Source: Perilla frutescens (Eukaryota; Streptophyta; Magnoliopsida; Lamiales; Lamiaceae). Taken from it: DNA of 64,000 bases. Position numbers and translations under genes: made by a program. The notes beneath the pieces were generated by a model. That model was not told the DNA's origin, made no database searches, and was given only the letters and a program-made list of their open reading frames with translations. The DNA is taken from assembly GCA_026008535.1 (NCBI GenBank), contig BRKX01000017.1:6154501-6218500 (forward strand), in the 5' to 3' direction. Shown here in pieces: positions 23,290-33,484 of this stretch (position 1 is its first letter; every line of letters starts with the position of its first letter).

Positions 23290-24897
23290 ATGGTCACTTA
23301 TCACCGATAGTGGGATCGTTGTGAATGCTATCAGCTAGTATGCCATGGGAAAATTGAATTTGGTCCCACAGAAGCACCCAAAGTCGTACCGTTTGCAGTG
23401 GCTGACCGATCGAGAAGAAATCCGTGTGGGATTCAGGTAAGTGTTACTTTCTCCATTGGTTGTTTTGTTGATACTGTCCTTTGTGATGTCATTCCTATGG
23501 AGGCGTCGCACATTTTGCTTGGTTGTCCGTGGCAATTTGACAGGAAAGCTATTCATGACGGGTTTGCCAACACTTATGGTGATCCGAGATGGACGGACCA
23601 CCCACTTATGGCCATTGATGCCGAAGGACGTCAATGAAGATCAATGGAGAATGCAGGAGAAGTTCAAAGAGGAGAAGAAGAAGGAAAAACGGGCCGAGAG
23701 CAAGTTCTTGGTCCCACCTGGCCAACCGATGACCGATACCAAAAACTCCAAGGGGTCGACATCTACTGTAAAGGGAGCCACCAAGGCCACCCATTTGGCC
23801 ACCTCATCACTCTCCAGTGCCAACAATTCTGATCCTGTACACCGAAATCTGTTTATCAGTGCCAAAGGAGTTCAAAAGGCCGTTAAAGCTGGTATGTCTA
23901 TTGTTCTTTTAAACTTTAAGGCTTATCATACTCCTGATGTTGTTGTTCCTTCTATTTTACAGCCATTGATGGAAGAGTTCAAGGACGTGTTTCCTGAAGA
24001 AATCCCGAGTGGACTGCCACCAATTTGAGAAATTGAGCACCAAATTAACTTCCAGCTGAGAGCAGTCCTTCCAAATCGACCAGCTTACCACACTAGTCCT
24101 AAGGAGACTAAGGAGATTGACCGCCAGGTCAAGAAGTTGTTGGAGAAGAAGCAGATCAGAGAGAGCCTGTCGCCGTGTGCAGTGTTCGTGATACTCATCC
24201 CCAAGAAGAATAACGAGTGGCGCATGTGCATGGATTGTCGGGCCATAAATAAGATAACAGTAAAGTATCGCTTCCCTATTCCCCGTTTGGATGATATGTT
24301 AGATGAGTTGTCTGGGGCGTCTATCTTTTTGAAAATTCATTTACGTTCGAGATATTTCCAAGTGAGAATGAGTGAGGTGGATGAATAGAAGACTACGTTC
24401 AAGACGAAGCATGGATTGTACGAATGGCTTGTCATGCCATTTGGGATTACCAACGCCCCTAGTACTTTCATGCATCTCATGAACCATGTCTTGAGAGATG
24501 TGATTGAGAAGTATGTCGTGGTGTATTTCGATGACATCCTTATTTACAGTACTTGCATTTTTGAGCATGTCTGACATCGTAGGCGAGTTTTTAAGTTGTT
24601 GCGTGATGCGAAGCTATATGCCAATTTGTCTAAACGTACTTTTTACATGAATGAGGTTGTCTTTCTTAGTTTTTTCATGAGTATTCACGGTGTTGAAGTT
24701 GATAGGATAAAGGTGAAGTCCATAGAGGAGTGGCCGACGCCTAAGTAGTGTGCTGATGTTCGGTCTTTTCATGGGTTGGCTGGATTCTATCTTCGTTTTG
24801 TAAGGGATTTTTCCACTATAGCCACTCCCATGACCGAATTGAGTAAGAAGGATAGGAAATTTGAGTGGGGCAAGGCCCAAGAGCATGCTTTTAATTA
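23290..24897 (+). pseudogene. element B protease and reverse transcriptase
   Basis: The protease has TDSGIVVNAIS at about 23300 and the following KSYRLQWLTD and CDVIPMEASHILLGCPWQFDR segments (to about 23550), with a frame change. A linker leads to reverse transcriptase (from about 23960). It has FKDVFPEEIPSGLPP, WRMCMDCRAINKITVKYRFPIPRLDDMLDEL, KHGLYEWLVMPFG, and the catalytic box YFDDIL (about 24522-24540). The first catalytic Asp, normally in KIDLRSGY, reads H here (KIHLRSRY). The thumb (RSFHGLAGFYLRFVRDFS) precedes the truncation. Stops at 24028, 24386, 24573, 24746 and 24896 confirm decay. Confidence 0.85.
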
Positions 24898-25198
24898 GTT
24901 GAAGTCTTTAAAATATCTTCTATTTCTATTTCAATGTGTTCTATTTCAATATGTTCTATATAATGTCATTTTCCCCTTTCAAGGATAAGACATATTTGGT
25001 TTAATATATTTCTTTATTTCCCCATGAATCATATGTTTGTAATAATAGGGACATAATTTTCTCAATTATAATCGATTGGGCGTATTGTGCCAATTCTTTT
25101 GAGTAATATATTTAGAAATACTCGTTGATATCTTCTTAACGCCATTTTGTATACAACTGGTATATTCCAAAATTATCGTTACCCCCGTATCTTTCCTC
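24898..25198. other. AT-rich sequence at a deletion junction
   Basis: No gene is seen. It matches neither copia nor gypsy coding sequence recognisably and lies between the broken end of element B and the third-ORF region of Copia-1. It may be part of Copia-1 or filler. Confidence 0.4.
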
Positions 25199-25772
25199 TT
25201 GGCCATGAACCTCCTTTTGATTTTTGATTTACTCGACTCTTCTATTTTAACTCGAAATGAAGAAAAAGAAAGGAAGGAAAAAATAGAAGTTATTCACTTG
25301 AAATCCAACTCTAACACAGATGATGTTTTTCACACTGTTCAGAGATACAAGTCATCAGAAGAAAGGGATGACAACAAAAAGGACTACAGAAATGGTCCAA
25401 CTGAACAGAAAGCAGCGTCACCGACTCAATCTGAGACGGTTGAGAAGCCAACTGCTAATTATCAGACTGCAGAGCATCAGCTGAACACTGACAAAGAGAC
25501 TGGAGAGCATCAACTAAATGCTGGTCAAGAGAGTAGAGAGCATTAGCTCACTGCAAGAAAAATCCGACTATGTGCCTAAGAAGCAGCAGTCGGGCAAAGC
25601 GTCAATGCAGTTCAAGAAACTGATCAAAAGCATGAAGGATCGGGTAAAATTGCTCTCTGAGTTAATTCTGCAACTGGAAGTATATTCTGGAACTGAAGAC
25701 TCTGAAGAAGATTCCTCTACCAATGAGGACATGCCAGACAGTTCTAGAAGGGCAAAAAAAGAGAAGAACTAG
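25199..25772 (+). pseudogene. Copia-1 charged ORF upstream of the third ORF
   Basis: Two overlapping open stretches (25199-25546 and 25518-25772) appear to be one frame broken by a single shift. The product is very hydrophilic, rich in Glu, Lys, Asn and Gln. It contains a short internal repeat (AEHQLNTDKETG followed by EHQLNAGQESR) and a Lys-rich helix followed by an acidic stretch (GTEDSEEDSSTNED). I do not recognise a domain. Its position after pol suggests an accessory ORF of the SIRE-like element, but the missing sequence to its left leaves its true start unknown. Confidence 0.45.
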
Positions 25773-25989
25773 AGGCCAATCAAACTGATATGAAGCCCTA
25801 GGAATAACTTCTTATAATTTCACTTTTCTATATTTTCTTAATAAAATTCTTTTGCCTTAAAAATAAATGTTTTGTCAAACATTTACTTCGCACCTTCCTA
25901 CCATTACAATTCTGACAAAGGCATTTAAGGCAAACAGCAAAAGCAAGGGACATAATATTTTCAAAGATATATGAGTATCATTTACTACT

Positions 25990-26114
25990 TATAAATCAAT
26001 TCAGATCTAGTCCCCTTGCTAAAGAAGAGACACACTCATTTCTCAATTCATTCAAGAAATAGTCTCTTCTCACTCTCATCTCTCTCTACTAAAAATTCTA
26101 GCCAAATTTCTTCA
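25990..26114 (+). promoter_or_regulatory. gene-like TATA box and CT-rich leader before Copia-1 third ORF
   Basis: TATAAAT at 25990-25996 is followed by a CT-rich leader (TCTTCTCACTCTCATCTCTC near 26065) and CTTCA before the ATG at 26115. The distance from TATA box to ATG (about 120 bases) and the base composition are like those in the Athila element at 11452-11575, though the two sequences are not homologous. A promoter role is inferred. Confidence 0.5.
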
Positions 26115-27655
26115 ATGGCAGAATTCCTCAACTCCCCCAACTCATTCAAAAACCAGATGATGAGAGATAAATTCCTCGAAAGAAAGAAATTCTAGGATAT
26201 TCTCCAAAGATCAAACGGCCACAAGACAAGAATTCTTCACTACCTGGAAACAACACCCATATTCTTCAGACAAAATCGGGTGTGTGAATTTCTCCTCCAA
26301 GCATAAGTTGGTGCTAATTGCAAGGAAATTACATCAGTTATCCAAGCCCGACCTATCAAGATAACTGAAGGAACAGTTGCTGAAGTTTTTCAACTTCCAA
26401 GGCAATGAGCAACAGTTCAAGAGTTGAGTGAAGCAGCTGAACCATACTGTAAGGCCCCCACCTGCAAAAAGGCATTCAGTTTTACCACAGCTAAAACTGA
26501 TCTAAGGCCAGAGTGTGGAGTTTTGCTCGACATCACAAACAAAATGATGTTTGAAGCAATTGGAAGCCTAAGCCAGCTTACCCAGGAGAGGTACAATGTG
26601 ATGATACACCTAGCTGAAGCAAGATCAAGAGCTTTTCAAGCTACTGCACCGATACTTCTACTGTTACAGCTGGATACATTCAATGTCCATCCAGTCTCAT
26701 TTCTTGATCACCGATGAATGTCATCACTTAGTCACAGCAGCGGAGGAAACTAAACTCTTTCAGTTTCTTACTCAAGGTCTACAGTTTGGACGATGCTTTC
26801 CGGAGTTAGTTTCCAAGTTCTATATCCACTCCCAAGTCACAGATGATGGCAACATCATTTCAACAGTCGGCAAGCACCCGATCATGATCTCCAAGAAAAC
26901 CATGATAGAAACCCTCCATCTTCCAAGAGCAGGTTCACCGGTAAGCTCGATAGCCATGCCAAATCAAAGAGATTTGTGGAGCCAATGGACAAAACCAGGA
27001 GTTGTGCATAATGATTATTCACACAAACTGAAGGACAGTCTTCAGCCGGAGTTCATCCAACTCCAAGATATAGTCATCCACTGCCTGTGAGGTAACCTAG
27101 ACTATACTCATTTTAGTGCCGAAAATGCTCACCTGATGGCACTTATCTACAACTGATGCAGATTTGATTGGGCATCGTATGTGCTATCACAACTGCGCCA
27201 GAATGTTCGCATGGTCCGTTTTAACCATCAAACTGGAACATTCACGGAGAAGTTGAGATTCATCAATCGACTCAGCATGATAATCTGTGGTCATATTCAA
27301 GTTCTCCCTCACCAAGGCGTGTTGCTGGACATGAGAGACTATCTCCCCACAATCTTTGTCAACAGAAAAAGTAACCTGAAGCCATTTGGCCCAAGATCGA
27401 GAAGGCAGAGAACTGCTGAAGAAGGTCCCTCTACTCTGACTGAACCGACTTCAAACAGTTGAGGAAAGCAATCCATGTCAGATGATGACATGATCATAGA
27501 GTCAACTACGCCAGCTGATTCTGAACCAACTGAAAACAACTACTTGGATGGCGTTGAAGAAAGCTTCAATGAAACTCTCAACACTCTGCTGTCAAGCATA
27601 TTTCAGATCATTGAGAGTTATGACTCCGATCTCTTCAATCAACTGAAGATATATC
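26115..27655 (+). pseudogene. Copia-1 third ORF, 5' part, cut by element D
   Basis: It opens with ATG at 26115 (MAEFLNSPNSF...), with early stops. Frames at 26424-26717, 26683-27090, 27181-27462 and 27475-27663 are pieces of one protein. The middle part has a compact segment (VAEVFQLPR, ARSRAFQATAPILLLLQLDTF) and the pattern of a globular plant retroelement domain (REPVxF-like start, LLDITNKMMFEAI). The tail is acidic. Envelope-like ORFs occupy this place in SIRE elements, but I see no convincing signal peptide or fusion peptide. Reading across the D insertion, with one copy of its target duplication removed, stays in frame into 31747. Confidence 0.6.
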
Positions 27656-28785
27656 TAATGTGATTCCGTCATGCTTAAGAACATGAAAGAATATCAATAT
27701 ACGTAGACACAAGAATGGAACACACGACGACTATGTAAGGGTTCAAAATAATACCGGGACTCAAAATAAGACATAATTAGCAGAAGACTTGGACTGAGTT
27801 GACACGAATTATGGACTGACTTGACTCAATTATATGCTGCTAGATTTAGACTCGAAATATACTAGAAAAATAGAACACTTACGGTATAGGTGTTATTCGT
27901 GAGCTAACTAGCACGTATGAGCGAAACTGACTTGAAGGACCTCGAACACGTATGAAACTCGATCTGGACTTCAATGAATCTTGTAGGAGGCATACGAATG
28001 GTGTAGGATGGATGTCGTTGAAGGTGTTGAACGAACGATGGCTGAATTGAAGTGAATCACAACCCAAAAGTTGCTTTGGATCTCGAACGTACACAAGGCC
28101 AAATTCTTTAAGTTGATCTTCGTTAGTGAGTTCCCAATAATCCCTCAATGTGAATTAAGAGGTTCCCTTGAATAAGACTTAAAGATGCTATCCTCTATGA
28201 ATGGTGATTTATGACTAAATCAAGAAAAGTGTTTGGGTGATCAACCAAAGGATCATGACACAATTGAAAATAAATTTCAAATATTAATCAACGTCTAAAA
28301 TGTCAAAATAACAATGATCCCTTATTTATAGGGCATAATGGATGAAAATTCTAGCCTAAAATAATTAAAATTGAACTAGAAAACTACATAAACTAGAATT
28401 CTAACTAGGAAAGAAGTTCGCCTAATTAAAACTCTAATTACCTAGCTAAAAACACCTTCTAGAAAATCCCTTAATAAAAACACATGAAAATTACAATCAA
28501 ATTAAATAAAAATCTGATCCTAATTAAATAAATACTATAGTCTAAAATAATACTATAATCTAATTAAATCAGCCCCTTAATTAAATTAACTAAGGGGGAC
28601 GAAAACTCCCATGTAAGCCATGCACATCCAAAACGCCTCCAACATGCATGCTTGTGACTTCAACTCTCTTGATCATCATGTATTGTTCTTCAAATATTGA
28701 TCTTCAATCTTTAATTGTTAACAAAGTAACAATCTTTAATTGCAGCTTTGGATGGACCGATTTGATTCTTGTCATGGTCACATCA
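27656..28785 (-). repeat. 3' LTR of element D
   Basis: On the minus strand this is the downstream LTR. It matches 30615-31741 throughout. An open frame enters it from the interior (28895-28704, minus) and ends inside it. Part of it (the repeated GACTATAGT and TTTAATT text) is related to the LTR of element C. Confidence 0.9.
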
Positions 28786-29985
28786 TTCTCATCCTCTTGA
28801 AAAGAATTCGTCCTCGAATTCAAACAGCCTGGATCGAAAACTAACATGAACTGATCATCAATCTCTTTTAGTGGCTCATCAATATCACGTGTCACGTCTT
28901 TGGCAACCTGTAAAATAATGACATTAGAAGTACATGGTTGACAAAAATGTTAAAAATCAGCGGCTTCTCCATGCTAGGTTGGTCGAACTCCTTATGATCT
29001 TCAAACACTTCCAAGTTGATCTCACTCTCCTCCTCTTTTTCTTCTTCTCCAACGCTTTCACAAGTGGCAACATCTATCAATTCATCAATAGATGCTTCAA
29101 CTGAAATTGTTACCTCTAGAATTGGATCTTTGATGGCAACGATCTCATATGGTAACTCAATGTGGATCTCCACCTCTTCTTCCTCGACTTTGGCTGGCTT
29201 TTCCTTGGGTTCGGTGTCAATTGGGGACTGCATTGATGGTGTAAGCCATGTAGGTGGCGACGGTATAGCAATGGGCGGTCGAACTATCGGTGTAGGTCGT
29301 GCATATACAGGTGTTGTAGGCTCGGGCCTAAGACTGGGCTGTGGTGCAAAACGTCCCAAACATCTCTCAACTTGTTTAGCATATTGCACCATGTCTTCCA
29401 ACTCCTCGTAGTGATTTACCGCTACCTTTTCTCGAATTGATGTTCGTAGACCAGCTAGAAATCTCTCCATTGTATCTTCTAGATACTCATCTACATCAGC
29501 TCGTCTCATGGCTTCAATCATTCGGTTGTAGTACTCATCTACACTATGGCCTCCTTCCCAAGCTTGTGTAGCTTTTCCTCAAGCTCCCATTGGTAGTGGT
29601 CTGGAATGAAGCGTTTTCACATCTCATCTTTCAGCTCTCGCCATGAATTGATGGGTGGAAGGTGGTCTTGGTGGCATCAATTTTGCTGGAATCCCCACCA
29701 TGTTGCTGCGTAGCCCTTAAACTCTAAGGAAACTAGTTGTACTTTCTTTAGCTCGGGGAAGTCGTACCACTCAAAAACCATGTCTACTTTACGTTCCCAA
29801 TCAAGGTATACATCGGGATTGTGTAGACCTTCAAACTCAGGGATGATTGTTTTGCTAGACGACTTAGGGGTATGGTCGTACCTCATAGTACCTGCATAAA
29901 TAACAAACGTGAAGAAATAAAAGACCTCCCAATCCTCACTTTTCTCTCGTTTGTTTCCACTCTTTTTTTTCCACTCGTGTATCAC
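28704..29985 (-). pseudogene. element D gag plus pol-tail remnant
   Basis: Minus strand. The N-terminal open part (29985-29677) carries FEGLHNPDVYLDWERKVDMVF and FKGYAATWWGFQQN, the Retrotrans_gag core also present in B. Two stops follow near 29677 and 29610. The frame reopens at 29521 (MRRADVDEYLEDTMERFLAGL) and ends at 28892 after a Pro-rich and acidic region; no zinc knuckle is seen. Past it, 28895-28704 encodes NSRTNSFQEDENDV, the tail found in element C, and runs across the LTR boundary for about 35 more codons. Gag alone would supply particle protein; enzymes must come from elsewhere. Confidence 0.82.
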
Positions 29986-30019
29986 TAAGTATATGGTGCA
30001 AAGTGTGTGAATATAATGT

Positions 30020-30500
30020 ATATGGGGTGGTGTAAACTGATTTATTTAATTTTTTTAGATTTTTTTCAGTTTTTTTCTATGTAATACAACTCAACTCAAC
30101 TAGAACTCACACTATAAGAGTAAAACAACGAACTCTCAATGAAAAACAAACTATTTTTTTTTCATAATTTTTTTTTCAGAACCCTTTTTTTTATCTGCAA
30201 CCCAGCTTGTTCTCAACCTAATCAAGAACAATGAACACTCCCAATCACAAGAACACAACTGGAATAGCAAGATCAAATCAATTTTTTTTTATATTTTTTT
30301 TCACTTTTTTTTATATGATATTCGACTATAACAAGACCATAGACACACTTAAACAAGGAAAGCGAATTGAACAATTAGAATCAAATCAGAATTTTTTTTT
30401 TCCGAACTGTTCTCTTTTTTTAATAGTATCTTTTTTTCTAAATCAGCGCCTCTTTTCCTTTTATTTGAGCGATGGCTTTTCTTTTCTCTTTTTTTCAATG
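30020..30500 (-). repeat. homopolymer-rich leader of element D
   Basis: Many runs of 6 to 10 T on the plus strand, that is A-runs in the sense of the element, between primer site and gag. It is non-coding. The plus-strand frame at 30231-30509 is a by-product of the T runs. Confidence 0.6.
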
Positions 30501-30601
30501 AATATGTAGCTTACAACTCGATAAACAATGAACAAAATGAACAAAAATTAAATAAAAGACACAACCCGGTATTGAACCACGAACAGCTATTGCCATCGTG
30601 A

Positions 30602-30612
30602 CTCTGATACTA
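30602..30612 (-). other. primer binding site of element D
   Basis: On the minus strand the text after the LTR reads TG then TAGTATCAGAG. It is the initiator Met tRNA type with the second base changed G to A. Confidence 0.7.
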
Positions 30613-30614
30613 CA

Positions 30615-31741
30615 TGATGTGATTCTGTCATGCTTAAGAACATGAAAGAATATCAAAGTACGCAGACTCAAGAACGGAACACACGACGACTATATAAGGG
30701 TTCAAAATAATACCGGGACTCAAAATAAGACACAATTAGCGGAAGACTTGGATTGAATTGACACGAATTATGGATTGACTTGACTCCATTATATGCTGTT
30801 GGATTTAGACTCAAAATATAGTAGGCAAATAGAACACTTACGGTATAGGTGCTATTCGTGAGCTAAATAGCACGTATGAGTGAAACTGACTTGAAGGACC
30901 TCGAACACATATGAAACTCGATTTGGACTTCAATGAATGTTGTAGGAGGCGTATGAATGGTGTAGGATGGATGTCGTCAAAGGTGTTGAGCGAACGATGG
31001 CTGAATTGAAGTGAATCACAACCCGAAAGTTGCCTTAAATCTCGAATGTATACAAGGCCAAATTCTTTAAGTTAATCTTCGTTGGCGAGTTCCAAATAAT
31101 CCCTCAATGTGAATTAAGAGGTTCCCTTGAATAAGACTTAAAGATGTTATCCTCTAAGAATGGTGATTTATGACTAAATCAACAAAAGAGTTTGGGTGAT
31201 CAACCAAAGGATCGTGAGACAATTGAAAATAAACTTCAAATATTAATCAACGTCTAAAATGTCAAAATAACAATGATCCCTTAATTATAGGGCATAATGG
31301 ATGAAAATTCTAGCCTAAAATAATTAAAATTGAACTAGGAAACCACCTAAGCTAGAATTCTAACTAGGAAAGAAGTTCCCATAATTAAAACTCTAATTAC
31401 CTAGCTAAAAACACCTTCTAGAAAATCCCTTAATAAAAACACACGAAAATTACAATCAAATTAAATAAAATCTGATACTAATTAAATAAATACTATAGTC
31501 TAAAATAATATTATAATCTAATTAATTGCCCCTTAATTAAATTAACTAAGAGGGACGAAAATTCCCATGCAAGCCATGCACGTCCAAAACACCTCCAACG
31601 TGCATGTTTGTGACTTCAACGCTCTTGATCATCATGTATTGTTCTTCAAATCTTGATCTCCAATCTTTAATTGTTAACAAAGTAACAATCTTTAATTGCA
31701 ACTTTGGATAGACCGATTTGATGCTTATCATGGTCACATCA
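30615..31741 (-). repeat. 5' LTR of element D
   Basis: Plus-strand boundaries are TGATGTGATTC and GGTCACATCA, followed by target duplication ATACC. This is the upstream LTR in the element's own direction. Confidence 0.9.
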
Positions 31742-31746
31742 ATACC

Positions 31747-32656
31747 TCAGATGGTCACTCTGGAGATATCAAGTTGATGAAGCAGTCATGTTTGAACTAC
31801 TCGACAGGAAGGGATGCAACTTCTGGAGTCAAGAAGAAATTTGGAGCAGAGACTGGATGAAGAAGCCATTCACGACTACTCCAACACTCTCCGAGATCAT
31901 GGATTCAATAATTTACAGAATCCAACATGGAGTACCAGCCGCAGCTTCGCTATCTTTTGCAGAACCATCCAACTCATCCTCCACACCGATAGAGTTCAAT
32001 CACCCACCTCCAAATGAAGAACTCCTCCCAAGATTGGCCATGATGCCAACTGAACCTCAAGTTCAGTCTCCACTGCCAGATCTACGGCAGTTCATGCCAA
32101 CGGAAGAAGCATCCAACTGGCTACCCTCACCACCAAGAGAACAGTTATACCCCTCCCTATATGAAGGTAATCTAGCCACAACATTCAGGTTGTTACTACA
32201 TGTTCCCATTCCATCATTTGATCTACATATGCACACTCTTTTGGATGATGCCAAAAAGGGGAAAGAGAATGAAGAAATTGAGAGGAATGATAAAAGAAAC
32301 TTTTTAAGTCTCTGGGATGAGATTCAGGGGGAACCCTCATAGTTTTAGGGGGAAGTACAGCCCCAGGAGGAAGAAATGAGGACTGTAAGAACTGCTCCAG
32401 AAGAAAGGCATCAGCCTCAAGGGAAAGGTTGGGGAGCTGTCTGGAGAAGAGCCAGAGATGAGAGACAATTGTCTCAGGGGAAGTTTGGGAAGAAGTCTAG
32501 AGGAATGCTAGTGCTAGAGAAAAAGGAGAATCTAGTAATTGGTGGAACAGATGAAGAAGGAGATGAGATACTAGCTGAAGAAGCGCAGCAGCTGAAGAGC
32601 CAGACACTAAAGAAAAAGAAGAAGAAAAAGAAAAAACAAGTTGTTGTAGATTGAAA
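31747..32656 (+). pseudogene. Copia-1 third ORF, 3' part
   Basis: It resumes in frame after element D (LRWSLWRYQVDEAVMFELLD...). The open stretch 31788-32342 is Pro/Ser-rich and ends GEPS-stop. A further stretch (32376-32654) is strongly charged and ends in a run of nine Lys before QVVVD-stop. Together with 26115-27655 the ancestral protein would have had roughly 800 residues. The extreme basic tail could bind nucleic acid, but that is a guess. I do not recognise the family. Confidence 0.55.
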
Positions 32657-32811
32657 GATATCTAATCAGTTTATAGAATCAGTTTCTTTGCTATCAAAAG
32701 TTTTCTCGCTTGATTGTGTTCTCTTTTACACAACTCAAAAATTTCTTAATCAGTTTTTCCATCATTGCTCAATTTTTCCATGATTTGGACATCATCAAAA
32801 AAGGGAGAAAT
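32657..32811 (+). other. Copia-1 3' non-coding region and polypurine tract
   Basis: AAAAAAGGGAGAAA (about 32797-32810) directly precedes the LTR start and is a good polypurine tract for plus-strand priming. Confidence 0.8.
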
Positions 32812-33484
32812 TGTTAGGAAAAACTATCAAGGGTTTTCCTGACTGGGGTTTTGATGAAATGTCAAAATATGCCAAAATACGCAAAGGGTTTTGAAAAACT
32901 GAAAAAGAAATCAAGCAGAAAACTAAGGATGATCATATAAAAAAAATCGAGCTATCAAAGCCTCAAAATGATCAATCCAAGTGAGAAAAGAAAAGAAATG
33001 AGAGAAAAAAAAAGAGAAAAATAACAGAGAAAAAGAAAAGAGAAAAAGAAACGAAAAGAAAAGAGAGAGAAAAGAAAAGAGAGAAAAAGAAAAAGAAAAA
33101 TCCAGCCACAAGAGCTGTGAAAAAGAAACTGTAGGCTTGCTAGATCAGTCAGTAAGATAAACTGAAAGATGTAGGTACCATCAAGTGGAGTACCAAATGC
33201 CATCAGTCTACAGTCATGAACTGAAGAAGGCACCAGTTCAGAAGTGCCCAATTCCAGCTGAAGCTACCAGTTCAAGGCGTCAATTCAGAAGTGCCTGATT
33301 CCGGCTGAAGAAAATTTCCAGCTAAAGAAAGTACCAGCTGAAGAAGACTACCAGCCGAAGAGAGGACAGTTCCAGCTAAAAGAGAATACCAACTGAAGAC
33401 CACATCAATCCGAGCTAATGGACATACCAGCTCAATATGATTCCGGCTGAAGAATACCAGCTGAACAATGTACCAATCCAAATC
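32812..33484 (+). repeat. 3' LTR of Copia-1, truncated to 673 bp
   Basis: It starts TGTTAGGAAAAACTATCAAG and follows 1350-1970 closely, including the GA tract. It stops within the text GTACCAATCCAAA, after which element C protease sequence begins. The remaining 1.5 kb of the LTR is deleted. Confidence 0.9.

Larger units (their letters stand above)
19934..24897 (+). mobile_element. gypsy element B, 3'-truncated, inside Copia-1
   Basis: Ty3/gypsy chromovirus-like element: LTR, Met-tRNA-type primer site, gag, protease and reverse transcriptase, then an abrupt end within the RNase H start (KAQEHAFN) at about 24897. The protein is clearly related to element C (33485-37937) and its gag to element D. 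RNase H, integrase and 3' LTR are missing, together with the adjoining copia reverse transcriptase, so one deletion may have removed both. Many stops and shifts are present. Confidence 0.82.
27656..31741 (-). mobile_element. element D: gag-only LTR retrotransposon (TR-GAG type), 4.1 kb
   Basis: Two LTRs of 1130 and 1127 bp (27656-28785 and 30615-31741) flank only 1.83 kb. The LTR ends form the inverted pair TGATGTGA/TCACATCA, one base mutated at the left (TAATGTGA). The flanking target duplication is ATATC (27651-27655) and ATACC (31742-31746), one mismatch. On the minus strand the interior reads: primer site, A-rich leader, gag, a short remnant of the pol end, then LTR. Protease, reverse transcriptase and integrase are absent, so it would have depended on a related element such as B or C. 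LTRs differ by a few percent by eye. Confidence 0.88.
1350..33484 (+). mobile_element. Copia-1: SIRE-like Ty1/copia retrotransposon, nested and 3'-truncated
   Basis: A Ty1/copia element on the plus strand. In order it has a 5' LTR, a Met-tRNA primer site, gag with a zinc knuckle, a protease, a GAG-pre-integrase motif and an integrase, then a third ORF, a polypurine tract and the first 673 bases of the 3' LTR. It is called SIRE-like because of its long LTRs, the coiled-coil gag C-terminus ending in a GSQ-LD-IL-QR type motif, and the extra ORF after pol. Athila (4011-16201), element B (19934-~24897) and element D (27656-31741) lie inside it. The copia reverse transcriptase and RNase H are absent; they were probably lost with the 3' half of B. 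The right end is fused to element C at about 33484, so its own target duplication cannot be checked. Confidence 0.85.
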
